64,000 nucleotides of DNA from Dethiobacter sp. (GCA_018335875.1 JAGXRN010000079.1:1-64000), one strand, 5' to 3'. Counted from the stretch's first letter, positions 7,028 through 16,554 are shown. Numbers and translations: made by a program. Notes: generated by a model not told the origin, from the letters alone.

Positions 7028-9001
7028 TTATGCACCTTCTCTTTCTGCTACCAGGTTCTGCACTATGGCAGGGTCAGCCAGCGTTGTTGTATCACCGATA
7101 TTCTCTATTTCACCACCGGCGATTTTACGCAGAATGCGGCGCATGATTTTACCGCTGCGGGTCTTTGGCAAGCCTGGAGAAAACTGCAGTTTGTCGGGAG
7201 TGGCGATGGGCCCGATTACTTTTCGCACATGCGCCACAAGTTCCTTGCGCAGCTGGGGGCTGGGAGAGAAGCCCTCACGCAGTATCACATAAGAGTAAAT
7301 GCCTTCACCTTTAATATCGTGCGGATACCCTACCACGGCTGCCTCAGCCACAGCGGGATGAGATACCAGGGCGCTTTCCACCTCCGCTGTGCCAAGGCGG
7401 TGGCCGGAGATGTTGATTACATCGTCGACCCTGCCCATCAGCCAGAAGAAGCCGTCTTCATCCTTGCGCGCACCGTCGCCTGTAAAATAGTAGCCGGGGT
7501 ATTGGGAAAAGTAAGTCTCTTTAAATCGTTTGTGGTCGCCATAGACAGTGCGCATGATGCCGGGCCAGGGCTTTCTGATCACAAGGTAGCCCCCCTCATT
7601 GATGCCACACTCGCTGCCGTCCTGGCGGATAACCAGGGGATCAACGCCAAAGAAAGGTCGTGTCGCGGAGCCCGGCTTGGTGGGAATGGCGCCGGGCAGC
7701 GGCGTAATAAGTATCCCACCAGTTTCAGTCTGCCACCACGTATCTACGATGGGGCATTTTTCTTTACCGATCTCGTTGTGGTACCACATCCAGGCTTCGG
7801 GGTTGATGGGTTCGCCCACTGTGCCAAGCAGACGCAGGCTGCTGAGGTCCCGGCGCGCCGGCCACTCTCTGCCGTCACGCATCATGGCACGGATGGCAGT
7901 GGGAGCGGTATAGAAAATGTTTACCTTGAATTTTTCAACCACTTCCCAGAAGCGGTCAGGGTTTGGTGAATTGGGTACGCCCTCGAACATCAGGCTGGTA
8001 GCACCAAGTGACAGCGGCCCGTAGACAATATAACTGTGCCCGGTGACCCAGCCGATGTCTGCCGTGCACCAGTAAGTATCCTCGTCTTTGATATCAAAAA
8101 TATAATGAGCCGTGGTGCTGACGTGAGTAAGGTAGCCACCGGTGGTATGGAGCACCCCTTTGGGCTTACCCGTACTGCCGCTGGTATAGAGAATAAACAA
8201 CGGATCTTCGGCATCCATCTCCTCGGCCGGACAGTAATCTTTAATATCCGGGGAGGCCATCTCGTCATCCCACCAGGAGTCGCGCCCTGCTGTCATTTCC
8301 ACGGGGCTGCCGGCACGGCGGTAGCAGATAACGCTTTCAATGCTCTCGCAGTCGTTTACCGCCTCATCGGCAATGGCTTTTAGCGGCACCAGCTTTCCGC
8401 CCCGCAGGCCGGCATCGGCTGTGATAAGCATCTTGCAGCTGCTGTCCTGTATACGGTCACGCAGAGAGTCGGCACTGAATCCTCCAAAAACAATGCTGTG
8501 AACAGCGCCGATACGGGTGCAGGCAAGCATGGCAATGGCCAGTTGAGGGATCATGGGCATATAAATTGCCACACGGTCGCCTTTTTTTATGCCTTTCTTT
8601 TTCAGCACATTGGCCGTACGGCATACTTCCCTGTGCAGTTCCTGGTAAGTATAAGTCCTGCTTTCGTCCACAGGGTCACCCTGCCAGATAATCGCCGCCT
8701 TGTTTTTTCGCCACGTGTCCAGATGCCGGTCCAGGCAGTTGTATGAAACATTAAGTTTACCACCTTCAAACCATTTGATCCTGGCTTCGATAAAATCGTA
8801 CTCTATGACTTTCTCCCACGGCTTAAACCAGTGCAGGCGGCCTGCCATCTCCGACCAAAAACCATCCGGGTCATTAATGGAGCGGTTATACATTGCTTCA
8901 TACTCGGCGAGGCTCTTGACATGGGCGTTACTGCTAAACTCTTGAGGTGGATGGAACTCCCTGCCTTCGTCCATCATTGATGTTATGGATTTTTCTGTCA
9001 T
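7028..9001 (-). CDS. acs: Acetyl-CoA synthetase (AMP-forming)
   Basis: The 657-residue protein is full length for Acs. It shows the adenylation motif [15 protein letters not shown], the hinge region [16 protein letters not shown], and the C-terminal catalytic lysine in [16 protein letters not shown]. It activates acetate to acetyl-CoA through acetyl-AMP, using ATP. AAGGAGGAACAGC before the ATG supports the start. It follows the CaiB-family gene on the same strand after 147 bases. Substrate could also be propionate or another short acid, but overall similarity to Acs is high. Confidence 0.93.
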   Translation of the reverse strand: MTEKSITSMMDEGREFHPPQEFSSNAHVKSLAEYEAMYNRSINDPDGFWSEMAGRLHWFKPWEKVIEYDFIEARIKWFEGGKLNVSYNCLDRHLDTWRKNKAAIIWQGDPVDESRTYTYQELHREVCRTANVLKKKGIKKGDRVAIYMPMIPQLAIAMLACTRIGAVHSIVFGGFSADSLRDRIQDSSCKMLITADAGLRGGKLVPLKAIADEAVNDCESIESVICYRRAGSPVEMTAGRDSWWDDEMASPDIKDYCPAEEMDAEDPLFILYTSGSTGKPKGVLHTTGGYLTHVSTTAHYIFDIKDEDTYWCTADIGWVTGHSYIVYGPLSLGATSLMFEGVPNSPNPDRFWEVVEKFKVNIFYTAPTAIRAMMRDGREWPARRDLSSLRLLGTVGEPINPEAWMWYHNEIGKEKCPIVDTWWQTETGGILITPLPGAIPTKPGSATRPFFGVDPLVIRQDGSECGINEGGYLVIRKPWPGIMRTVYGDHKRFKETYFSQYPGYYFTGDGARKDEDGFFWLMGRVDDVINISGHRLGTAEVESALVSHPAVAEAAVVGYPHDIKGEGIYSYVILREGFSPSPQLRKELVAHVRKVIGPIATPDKLQFSPGLPKTRSGKIMRRILRKIAGGEIENIGDTTTLADPAIVQNLVAEREGA

Positions 9002-9052
9002 GCTGTTCCTCCTTAACGCTTTGAATTGGATTCTGACCCTAATAATTGTCTA

Positions 9053-9068
9053 AGCTCTAATGCTGCCA
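9053..9068 (-). promoter_or_regulatory. Possible sigma-54 promoter of acs
   Basis: Minus-strand TGGCAGCATTAGAGCT has GG and GC separated by exactly 10 bases, as sigma-54 promoters require. The -12 half is weak (GAGCT instead of TTGCA). It lies about 50 bases upstream of the acs start. Confidence 0.25.
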
Positions 9069-9148
9069 TTTTTTTCAATATATTTTTACTATTCTCACAG
9101 TATAAATACTCTTTGACCTATTGTTTCTCCTGCCTGACTTAAAAAACT

Positions 9149-10297
9149 TTATCCTTTTCTCAATATTCCCTGCTTTTCCAGCCTGTCTAGTTCATCATCT
9201 GTCAGGCCGATTTCCATTAAAAGTTCAACTGTGTGCTGTCCAAGCACCGGGGCAATGCCGGCAGACGGCAGTTTCTGTCCGGACACTTTAAAGGGGAAGG
9301 CTGGGCTGCTATCTGCTATCATCCCGCGCGACACTACCTGGGGATGTTCAGTCATTTCCTGCAGCGTAAGCACAGGTTCACAGCAGGCATCAAATTGATT
9401 AAATATTTCTTCCCATTCTTTTCTCGTCCGGGACGCAAAAATATCTTCAACTTCTTTTTTTAAAGCTCTCTGGTTTGTTTCATACTGACGCTCTATCAAT
9501 TCTTCCCTACCGGCGCCACGGCAAAACTCCGCCCAGAATTTTGGCTCCAGAGCGCCAAGTGACATATAGCAGCCATCGGCGGTACGGTACACATCATAGC
9601 AAGCCAATCCCCCGTTCAGCATTGCCCGGCCTCGTGCCACTTCCCTGCCCGCTGATAAATCGGCTACAGGCATGGGCAGCCAGGAAATCAGGCCATCAAG
9701 CATGGAGACATCCAAATAGCTTCCTCCACGGCCGCAGGAGCGGGCAAAAAGTGCGCCAAGAATAGCAGTCAATGCCATTAGTGCGCCGCCTCCTACATCG
9801 CCAACCTGTATGCCCGGGAAAAGAGGCGGGCCGTCCTCCTGCCCGGATATGCCGAGAATGCCAGCTATGGCCATATAATTAATATCGTGGCCGGCTCTTT
9901 CGCGGTAGGGGCCGTCCTGCCCATACCCTGAGATTGAGCAGTAGACTATATCAGGTGCCACCCTTTTTACCTGCTCGTAGCCGATTCCTAAGGCGGCGAC
10001 CACACCGGGACGAAATCCATCCACTACAACATCGGCTCTGGCTGCCAACCTCAGGAAAAGCTCCACTGCTTCCTCTGTTTTAAGATTGAGTGAAATACTC
10101 TTTTTATTCCTGTTCAGGTTGCTGAAATAGAGGCTGAATTTTTCACCAGGAGGCCCCATATCCCTCATATAGTCACCCTCACCCGGGCTTTCCACCTTAA
10201 TAACTTCTGCTCCCATGTCTGCCATCAGCATTGTGCAAAAAGGCCCCGGGTAGAGCCTTGTCAGATCCAAAACCCTGACACCTTTCAACAGGTCCAC
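9149..10297 (-). CDS. CaiB/BaiF family protein, racemase-like (2-methylacyl-CoA racemase or CoA-transferase)
   Basis: The 382-residue class III CoA-transferase fold begins MDLLKGVRVLDLTRLYPGPF. AGHDINYMAIAG, VGDVGGGALMAL and GALEPKFWAEFC match the His/Asp/Glu catalytic positions of alpha-methylacyl-CoA racemase better than those of formyl-CoA transferase. It would then epimerise 2-methyl-branched acyl-CoAs such as 2-methylbutyryl-CoA; a CoA-transferase role remains possible. GTG at 10297 follows GGAGGGG. Position just upstream of acs, and the branched-acid genes elsewhere in the window, make a role in acyl-CoA metabolism sensible. Confidence 0.8.
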   Translation of the reverse strand: MDLLKGVRVLDLTRLYPGPFCTMLMADMGAEVIKVESPGEGDYMRDMGPPGEKFSLYFSNLNRNKKSISLNLKTEEAVELFLRLAARADVVVDGFRPGVVAALGIGYEQVKRVAPDIVYCSISGYGQDGPYRERAGHDINYMAIAGILGISGQEDGPPLFPGIQVGDVGGGALMALTAILGALFARSCGRGGSYLDVSMLDGLISWLPMPVADLSAGREVARGRAMLNGGLACYDVYRTADGCYMSLGALEPKFWAEFCRGAGREELIERQYETNQRALKKEVEDIFASRTRKEWEEIFNQFDACCEPVLTLQEMTEHPQVVSRGMIADSSPAFPFKVSGQKLPSAGIAPVLGQHTVELLMEIGLTDDELDRLEKQGILRKG

Positions 10298-10377
10298 TTA
10301 AACCCCTCCACTTGAATTTTTAAAATACTTTCGCCCAAAAGAAAGACTTTCCTGCCTGTTCTATCAAAATAAGGAGT

Positions 10378-10413
10378 CGGGCTTCCGCCCGCTATAAACG
10401 TGCAAAGCTGCAC
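10378..10413 (+). other. Two small hairpins in the leader of the secreted protein gene
   Basis: CGGGC/GCCCG (10378-10391) and GTGCA/TGCAC (10400-10413) are perfect short hairpins about 110 bases before the 10522 start. I checked for cyclic-di-GMP and cobalamin riboswitch signatures and found none. The structures could be leader elements or chance. Confidence 0.3.
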
Positions 10414-10521
10414 TGATAGTTAAATTTTAACTTATATGGATAAATCAGAAGGATTTTGCTGTTTGGTGTCAAATATATGAGACGCTACTCCAAAATATGT
10501 ATATTTACAAGGAGGATTGTC

Positions 10522-11184
10522 ATGAGAAAATTGATAGCGGTTCTATTGGCATCACTGCTGCTGCTGCCGCTGTCTGCTTTGGCAGAGGATGCAGCGGTGA
10601 CTGAATCAGGGGAGATTCTGGCACAATCTGTACCAGCCACCATTACAATCGATGTGGCGGGGAACAGAGAAGAGACAAAGACTCTTACGGTAAAAAGCGA
10701 CACCTCGCCCCCGCTGCTTGATATAAAGACACCCCAGCCCTACGCAGTACTGCCTGTGGGGACAGCTTTAGACTACTTCGCTGACGACAGTGTAAGCGGC
10801 CTGCTGCACCATAGCCTTACCATCAGCTTGCAAAACTGCTTGGGAGATGATGCATTTACGGAAGATATCAACCACAGCGGCGGGATAATGGCAGCAGGCG
10901 TTTACAGGCTGATTGCCTCGGTGTCGGATATTGCAGGCAACTTCGCAGAAGAAATACGAGAATTTGTAGTTTATGACCCCGAAGGCGGCTTTGTAACCGG
11001 CAGCGGCTGGATTGATTCACCTGCAGGCGCTTTTATGGCTCAACCTTCTTTATCCGGAAAAGCAAGCTTTGGTTTTGTCTCAAAATATCATAAGGGTGCA
11101 ACCATCCCTAAAGGTGAAACTATATTTCAGTTTAGAGCCTGCGGCTTAAATTTCCAGTATCGTTATTCATCAGAATTAGGGTAA
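10522..11184 (+). CDS. Secreted protein with truncated post-COAP-1-like C-terminal domain
   Basis: The ATG at 10522 follows AAGGAGG and opens a clear signal peptide (MRKLIAVLLASLLLLPLSALA, cut likely after ALA). The 220-residue product continues with an Ig/cadherin-like segment (TSPPLLDIKTPQPYAVLP, SVSDIAGNFAE). It then has WIDSPAGAF...GKASFGFVSKYHKGATIPKG and FQFRACGLNF, the recognisable start of a post-COAP-1-type domain found in large surface proteins. That domain normally runs on for dozens of residues, but here it stops soon after LNF. The gene is therefore probably 3'-truncated or a remnant. It is one of the few plus-strand genes. Confidence 0.7.
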   Translation: MRKLIAVLLASLLLLPLSALAEDAAVTESGEILAQSVPATITIDVAGNREETKTLTVKSDTSPPLLDIKTPQPYAVLPVGTALDYFADDSVSGLLHHSLTISLQNCLGDDAFTEDINHSGGIMAAGVYRLIASVSDIAGNFAEEIREFVVYDPEGGFVTGSGWIDSPAGAFMAQPSLSGKASFGFVSKYHKGATIPKGETIFQFRACGLNFQYRYSSELG

Positions 11185-11229
11185 TAAAAAGAGGTTTTAG
11201 AAAGGTAAACGTGTAATCAGGGAAATGAA

Positions 11230-11265
11230 AAGACGGGTGTCACATGGACGCCCGTCTTATTTTTT
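11230..11265. terminator. Bidirectional terminator between the secreted protein and frdA
   Basis: AAGACGGG (11230-11237) pairs with CCCGTCTT (11251-11258), followed by ATTTTTT on the plus strand and preceded by an A-rich run that serves the minus strand. The two flanking genes converge on it. Confidence 0.85.
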
Positions 11266-11278
11266 GAGGATCTTTTGA

Positions 11279-12889
11279 TCAGTCGCCGTTGCGGTGAGTA
11301 TAATGCGGCAGTAAAATCGGAGATACTCTGCCCCCCGTGTCCACTCCTGCTGATTCAAGTTCATTATGGTAGCCGGCTACATGGTTTAAATTCAGCTTTT
11401 TAACTTTTATTTCGTTAGCCTTAGCGCCGGCGTGCCTGCCTGCCCTGCGGCCAAAGACTACAATATCAAGCAGCGAGTTACCCATCAGGCGGTTTCTGCC
11501 GTGGATGCCTCCCGCTCCCTCGCCGGCACAGTACAGGTTCTCAACATTGGTCATACCGTTTTCATCAATCAGGAGGCCGCCGTTTTGGTAGTGAAGTGTG
11601 GGGTAGATAAGCATCGGCTCACGGACTATATCGACTCCGAACCGGCCAAGCTGCCTCACCATGGCCGGCAGTTCTTTTTCCACAGTGCCAGGGCCGTGAA
11701 TCATATCAATCATCGGGGAATCAAGCCAGACTGCAGGTATCCCTGTGGGTGTGGGGACGCCTTTTCCCCGCTCCCTGACCTCGCGGATAATGGCTGAAGA
11801 CGATACGTCACGAGTCTCCAGGTGGTAGACAAACTGTTCGCCGTCCACGTTAATCGGCTCTGCGCCAAGCCCGCGTACTTTCTCTGTAATTAACAGGCCC
11901 AAGATTTGTGGGGGAAATGCCGCCCCGGTGGGATGGTACTGGATAGTATCCATAAAGGCAAGCTTTGCTCCGGCACGATAACCCATAATCAGGCCGTCAC
12001 CTGTGGCACCGTAATGGTTGGTGGTAGGAAAGTCCTGGTAATGCAGGCGCCCCGAGCCGCCGACCGCCAAAATTACAGTCTTGGCCCTGGCCAGTTGGTA
12101 TTCTCCGGTTTCCATATTTTTCAGGATGGCGCCGCCGGCTTTGCCATCCTCATCAAGCAGCAATTCCACCACCGAGCAAAACTCGATAACACGTATACCG
12201 CGGTTTTTGACTTCGTCACGCAGGGTGCGCATAATTTCGGCGCCGGAGTAATCCCTGGCGGAATGCATCCGCCTGCGGGATGTGCCTCCGCCATGGATAC
12301 TTTTCATGGTCCCGTCCGGCGCTTTGTCAAGCATAGCACCCAGCTCTTCAAGCCACTTTAAGGACAGAGGAGCATCCATTGTCAGCGCACGGACAAGTTC
12401 CGGCACATTGGTATAGTGTCCGCCGCCCATCACATCAAGGTAGTGGATGAGCGGGGAATCAGTCTCTTTATCAGCGCCCTGGATACCGCCCTGGGCCATC
12501 ATAGTATTGGCATCGCCAAAACGCAGTTTTGTCACCATCAGCACATCAGCGCCCTGCTCCTGGGCCAAAAGCGCAGCCGAGGCGCCGGCGCCGCCGCCGC
12601 CCACTACTAGCACATCCACATCGTAGTCGATTTTCTCCAAATCAATTTGGAGGTTCTCCACTGCGCTGCGTGCCTCGATCAGATCTGCAAGTTCAAGCGG
12701 TACCCTGCTGCCTTTATTGACACCCACGGCAAGGCCGCGCATGCTTGACTCTATATAGTCAGGGTGAAAGTTCTTCAGGACATCTTCCTTCTGTTCGGGG
12801 CTCATCCTGGGAAAATTTTTCTTTACGCGCTCCGGACGGGCTGCTTCAACGCGTTTTATCAGTTCTCTAAGCTGTGGCGTATATGACAT
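11279..12889 (-). CDS. Fumarate reductase/succinate dehydrogenase flavoprotein, soluble type
   Basis: The 536-residue flavoprotein has an FAD site VLVVGGGGAGASAAL at about 93-107, the substrate loop TIQYHPTGAAF, and GIHGRNRLMGNSLLDIVVFG near the end. It interconverts fumarate and succinate. Two things are unusual: a helical N-terminal extension of about 85 residues before the FAD fold, and Asn128 in DANTMMAQGGI where covalently flavinylated enzymes have His, implying noncovalent FAD. The ATG at 12889 follows GGAGG. It pairs with the iron-sulfur gene just upstream; no membrane anchor gene is present. Confidence 0.87.
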   Translation of the reverse strand: MSYTPQLRELIKRVEAARPERVKKNFPRMSPEQKEDVLKNFHPDYIESSMRGLAVGVNKGSRVPLELADLIEARSAVENLQIDLEKIDYDVDVLVVGGGGAGASAALLAQEQGADVLMVTKLRFGDANTMMAQGGIQGADKETDSPLIHYLDVMGGGHYTNVPELVRALTMDAPLSLKWLEELGAMLDKAPDGTMKSIHGGGTSRRRMHSARDYSGAEIMRTLRDEVKNRGIRVIEFCSVVELLLDEDGKAGGAILKNMETGEYQLARAKTVILAVGGSGRLHYQDFPTTNHYGATGDGLIMGYRAGAKLAFMDTIQYHPTGAAFPPQILGLLITEKVRGLGAEPINVDGEQFVYHLETRDVSSSAIIREVRERGKGVPTPTGIPAVWLDSPMIDMIHGPGTVEKELPAMVRQLGRFGVDIVREPMLIYPTLHYQNGGLLIDENGMTNVENLYCAGEGAGGIHGRNRLMGNSLLDIVVFGRRAGRHAGAKANEIKVKKLNLNHVAGYHNELESAGVDTGGRVSPILLPHYTHRNGD

Positions 12890-12925
12890 TTTGCTCAAAC
12901 CTCCATTCATAGAGTCAATGACTGT

Positions 12926-13609
12926 TTAGGGCTCCATATCGCGCTCGTTGTAACGCTTCCTCAGTTCGGCATCCGGCGCCTTCATCAGTGCTTCCATTTC
13001 TTCGTCGTACTTACCGGCCAAAATTTCATCCACCCGTTTTGCCAGGTGTCCGGCAGGGGGTGCAATAAATCGGCCATAGAGACGACGGGCCAGTATTCCA
13101 ACGTTATAATGGACAATCTGGGCAGGACAGCGGGAAGCGCACAGGCCACACATTACACAGTCAAAGGACTCATCAGCGCACTTGTCTATCTGGCCTCTTT
13201 GAGCATAACCTATATACTGCATAACCTTAAGATCCTGCGGGCAGACCTTTGTACAGGCATTGCAGCCGATACAGCGATAAATTTCAGGATAAAACTTTGC
13301 AATCTGTTCAGCATTGGCTTTAAGCTGCTGGATATTATATTCCGACTTTTGAGCGGGAAAGAAAGGAATCTGCGCCAGGTACATATCATGCTCTACCTTG
13401 GTCTGGCAGGCCAGTCCCACTTTAAGTTCATAGTCACCTGCAATACGGTAAACTGTTGCACAGGCGCCACAGAAACCAGCCCGACAGCCGCAGCCGCGCA
13501 CCAGCTGATATCCCGCGTACTCTATGGCATTCATGATTGTAAGAGATTCGGGCACTTCATATTTTTTGCCCATAATATAAATATCTACCATACTCACATC
13601 AGTTGCCAC
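12926..13609 (-). CDS. Fumarate reductase-type iron-sulfur subunit
   Basis: The 227-residue protein has an N-terminal [2Fe-2S] site (CRAGFCGAC, with a later LACQT cysteine) and two full [4Fe-4S] motifs, CIGCNACTKVCP and CVMCGLCASRCP. Classical SdhB/FrdB carries one [4Fe-4S] and one [3Fe-4S]; two complete CP-type motifs here resemble TfrB-like or Hdr-linked electron carriers. GTG at 13609 follows GGGGG. It would pass electrons to the flavoprotein downstream. The electron donor is unknown because no quinone-binding membrane subunit accompanies the pair. Confidence 0.87.
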   Translation of the reverse strand: MATDVSMVDIYIMGKKYEVPESLTIMNAIEYAGYQLVRGCGCRAGFCGACATVYRIAGDYELKVGLACQTKVEHDMYLAQIPFFPAQKSEYNIQQLKANAEQIAKFYPEIYRCIGCNACTKVCPQDLKVMQYIGYAQRGQIDKCADESFDCVMCGLCASRCPAQIVHYNVGILARRLYGRFIAPPAGHLAKRVDEILAGKYDEEMEALMKAPDAELRKRYNERDMEP

Positions 13610-13670
13610 AATCTTTTCCCCCTTTGAAATTCTGTCGCTCTTTTATGTCTGAATATTCCCCTGATTGAAG

Positions 13671-13730
13671 AAAAAAGCAAGCCGGCCACCGGCCGGCTGC
13701 GCGCCGGCACAAGACGCGTGCCGGCGGCGC
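13671..13730 (-). terminator. Terminator plus second GC-rich hairpin behind malic enzyme
   Basis: AGCCGGCC (13680-13687) and GGCCGGCT (13691-13698) form a strong stem followed on the minus strand by TGCTTTTTT. A second, longer GC-rich hairpin (13699-13710/13718-13730) stands just upstream. They separate the fumarase-malic enzyme transcript from the fumarate reductase genes, or attenuate readthrough. Confidence 0.8.
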
Positions 13731-13750
13731 AGGGTTAAAATCCACAGGTT

Positions 13751-15091
13751 CTATTCAGCTGGAGGTTCGGCTATAAAGCCCTGTTCCATTAAGCTCTTTG
13801 CAATATTTCTGCTCTTGTAGATGGCTTCTTCCGCTTTGGCGCGTAATTCTTCTTCGCTTAGAATCTTGCGGGCAATGCCAAGTTCAATAGCCTTCAGTCC
13901 CACATTGACAGCCTGGCGGACAAACACTTCCACGTTATCCATGTTAGGCAGCAGGTTCTCAGGATCGATACCGTTTTCAGCGCCAAGGTCAGCGATGGTA
14001 TAAGCAGCTGTGATGCACATTTCATCTGTAATTGTTGCGGCCTGAACATCAAGCACGCCGCGGAAAATACCGGGGAAGCAGATAGAGTTGTTAACCTGGT
14101 TTGGGAAATCAGAGCGCCCGGTGGCCACAATAACAGCGCCGGCTTCCTTGGCATCCCAGGGCCAAATTTCAGGAATCGGATTGGCACAGACAAAGGCAAT
14201 GGCATCTTTGTTCATACCCTCTATCCACTCTTTCTTAATGGTATCGGGGCCAGGCTTCGAAAGTGCAATCAGTACATCGGCGCCTTTTAAAGCTTCAGCG
14301 ATATCACCGGTTCTGCCTTCAGCATTGGTCTTCATGGCCAGGTCAAGTTTTTCCTTGTACTCAGCCTTCAGTTCGTCGGCGCGTCCTTTGTGCAGTATGC
14401 CTTTGCTGTCGCAGATAAGCATCTTGCCCGGGTCGGCGCCGGCAAAAATGATCAGGTTGGCTATACACACATTGGCAGCGCCGGCACCCACAAGAACGAT
14501 CTTGACCTCTCCCATATCTTTTTTCACATAACGCAGCGCATTGATGAGTCCCGCCAGTGTTACCGTAGCTGTCCCCTGCTGGTCATCGTGCCAGACCGGG
14601 ATATGGCACTCCTTGCGCAGTCGCTCAAGAACGTAGAAGCACTTGGGGTTTGAGATATCCTCCAGGTTCACGCCGCCGAAAGTTGGCTGCAGCAGCTTGA
14701 CTGTATTGATTATTTCTTCGGGATCCTTGGTGTCGAGGCAGATGGGGAAAGCATCTACGCCCCCCAGATACTTAAAGAGCAGTGCCTTTCCTTCCATGAC
14801 AGGCATGGAAGCTTCCGGGCCAATGTCACCGAGGCCGAGAACTCGGGTGCCGTCAGAAACAACTGCCACAAAGTTAGCTTTGTTGGTATGTTCATAGACC
14901 AGCGACTTGTCGGCGGCAATTGCTTTGCAGGGTTCCGCCACGCCCGGGGAATACCAGACGGCAAAATCCCTAAAGTCACGGATACTGCATTTTACACCGA
15001 CTTCAACTTTACCCTTGTAGAAAGGATGGAGGCGCATGGCATCCTGAGCAGGCTTTTTAGCCTTGGCAATCAATTCTTCTTTGGTTATCAC
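13751..15091 (-). CDS. NAD(P)-dependent malic enzyme
   Basis: The 446-residue protein has the malic enzyme N-terminal part (YSPGVAEPCKAI, SDGTRVLGLGDIGPEA) and an NAD(P)-binding domain (IVLVGAGAANVCIANL). It decarboxylates malate to pyruvate, or runs the reverse. It is the short bacterial form without a phosphotransacetylase tail. GTG at 15091 is preferred because GAGGA stands 9 bases upstream; the GTG at 15100 abuts the ribosome site. Fumarase genes lie directly upstream, giving a fumarate-malate-pyruvate branch. Confidence 0.92.
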   Translation of the reverse strand: MITKEELIAKAKKPAQDAMRLHPFYKGKVEVGVKCSIRDFRDFAVWYSPGVAEPCKAIAADKSLVYEHTNKANFVAVVSDGTRVLGLGDIGPEASMPVMEGKALLFKYLGGVDAFPICLDTKDPEEIINTVKLLQPTFGGVNLEDISNPKCFYVLERLRKECHIPVWHDDQQGTATVTLAGLINALRYVKKDMGEVKIVLVGAGAANVCIANLIIFAGADPGKMLICDSKGILHKGRADELKAEYKEKLDLAMKTNAEGRTGDIAEALKGADVLIALSKPGPDTIKKEWIEGMNKDAIAFVCANPIPEIWPWDAKEAGAVIVATGRSDFPNQVNNSICFPGIFRGVLDVQAATITDEMCITAAYTIADLGAENGIDPENLLPNMDNVEVFVRQAVNVGLKAIELGIARKILSEEELRAKAEEAIYKSRNIAKSLMEQGFIAEPPAE

Positions 15092-15120
15092 AAGTTTCAC
15101 TCCTCAATGATTTTTAACTG

Positions 15121-15678
15121 TTAATCATTAATGGCGTATTGTTTTCTTCCTTCTTCGTAGATGTCGTTTCCATAAGCATCGTTTATAACAGTGGCAGGAA
15201 AATCTTCAACTTCCAGCTTGTAAATGGATTCAGCTCCCAACTCAGGGTAGGCAACCACTTCGGCCTTTTTGATTGTCTTTGCCAGCAGTGCCGCAGCCCC
15301 GCCGGTAGCCGCCATGTAAACTCCTTTATGCTTGACCAGTGCATCCTTTACCGACTGTTTTCGGTTCCCTTTACCGATACAGGCTTTTAGGCCCTGTTCC
15401 AACATCATTGGGGTATACGCATCCATCCTGCCGCTTGTGGTGGGCCCGGCGGAACCGATTACCTTTCCCGGCTTAGCGGGGGAAGGCCCCACATAATAGA
15501 TCATCTGCCCTTTAAAGTCGACCGGGAGAGGTTCTCCTGCCTTGACCAACTCTGCGAGTTTTGCGTGCGCGGCGTCGCGGCCGGTATATATAACGCCTGA
15601 AATGAGCACAGTATCTCCTGCTTTAAGCTCCATGATATCCTCATCACTTAGAGGAGCCGCAATTCTTTTAAAAGTCAT
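15121..15678 (-). CDS. Class I fumarate hydratase, beta subunit
   Basis: The 185-residue protein matches the C-terminal-domain subunit of two-subunit iron-sulfur fumarases and tartrate dehydratases, with the motifs GDTVLISGVIYTGRDAAH, YYVGPSPAKPGKVIGSAGPT and KGVYMAATGGAAALLA. It works with the alpha subunit encoded 33 bases upstream to hydrate fumarate to malate. Tartrate dehydratase is the main alternative, but linkage to malic enzyme and fumarate reductase favours fumarase. Confidence 0.92.
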   Translation of the reverse strand: MTFKRIAAPLSDEDIMELKAGDTVLISGVIYTGRDAAHAKLAELVKAGEPLPVDFKGQMIYYVGPSPAKPGKVIGSAGPTTSGRMDAYTPMMLEQGLKACIGKGNRKQSVKDALVKHKGVYMAATGGAAALLAKTIKKAEVVAYPELGAESIYKLEVEDFPATVINDAYGNDIYEEGRKQYAIND

Positions 15679-15711
15679 TTCTAAAGACCTCCTTTCTGTT
15701 TCTCCCTGATA

Positions 15712-16554
15712 TTAAATCACGCGCTCTTTATGCCTGGAGGCGTGACAGTTGATGTTTACAGCCGCCGGCATGCTGGCAATATGCGCAGGGAAGGTCTCGA
15801 TATGCACGGCAAGCGCTGTTGTTCTCCCACCGTAGCCCTGCGGCCCGATTCCCAGCTTGTTGATTTTTTCCAGGATTTCTGTTTCCATGGCAGCGTAGAA
15901 CGGGTCGCTATTTGGCGCTCCCAGTTCACGCAGCAGTGACTTTTTAGCCAGGTAAGCCACTTTTTCAAAAGTTCCCCCGATGCCAACACCGACCACGATG
16001 GGCGGGCAGGGGTTAGAACCGGCCTTGCTGACTGTATCCACTACAAAATCGACCACACCTTTTGCCCCGTCAGAGGGGGTAAGCATTTTAACGGCGCTCA
16101 TGTTTTCGCTGCCGCCGCCCTTTGGTGCAACAGTAAGTTTAATTTTATCACCCGGAACAATTTCAAGATGAATGATGGCCGGAGTGTTGTCCTTGGTATT
16201 GACACGATTAAGCGGGTCACGGACTGCCGACTTGCGGAGATATCCTTCACCGTAGCCTTTTCTGACTCCCTCGTTTATCGCCTCGTTGAGATCTCCACCA
16301 ACAAGCCTGACATCTTGTCCTAATTCCACAAAGACCACTGCCAGCCCGGTATCCTGACACATGGGCACCTGGTCCTCTTTGGCTATCTCAGCATTGGTTA
16401 TCAGCTCTTGCAGCACATTTTTACCTGTAGGTGAAGTCTCGTTCTCCAGGGCCTTTTTAAACGAGTTAAGCACGTCATCGCCGAGATAGAAGTTGGCATC
16501 CATGCATAATTCAGCTATTGCCGCAGTGATTTCTCCCACATTCAATTCACGCAT
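15712..16554 (-). CDS. Class I fumarate hydratase, alpha subunit
   Basis: The 280-residue N-terminal-domain subunit carries VPMCQDTGLAVVFVELG and GSNPCPPIVVGVGIGG, which include cysteines for the catalytic [4Fe-4S] cluster. It starts at an ATG behind AAAGGGAGGG. It is the first gene of a run fumarase alpha, beta, malic enzyme, then the fumarate reductase pair. The cluster is oxygen-sensitive, consistent with an anaerobe. Confidence 0.92.
   Translation of the reverse strand: MRELNVGEITAAIAELCMDANFYLGDDVLNSFKKALENETSPTGKNVLQELITNAEIAKEDQVPMCQDTGLAVVFVELGQDVRLVGGDLNEAINEGVRKGYGEGYLRKSAVRDPLNRVNTKDNTPAIIHLEIVPGDKIKLTVAPKGGGSENMSAVKMLTPSDGAKGVVDFVVDTVSKAGSNPCPPIVVGVGIGGTFEKVAYLAKKSLLRELGAPNSDPFYAAMETEILEKINKLGIGPQGYGGRTTALAVHIETFPAHIASMPAAVNINCHASRHKERVI

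Noticed and set aside
6926-7969. 347-codon plus-strand open frame opposite acs
   Set aside because: Antisense shadow of a strongly conserved gene; no ribosome site and no recognisable protein features.
10298-10521. Cyclic-di-GMP or other riboswitch before the secreted protein gene
   Set aside because: The two hairpins do not carry the conserved GEMM core or any other signature I know.
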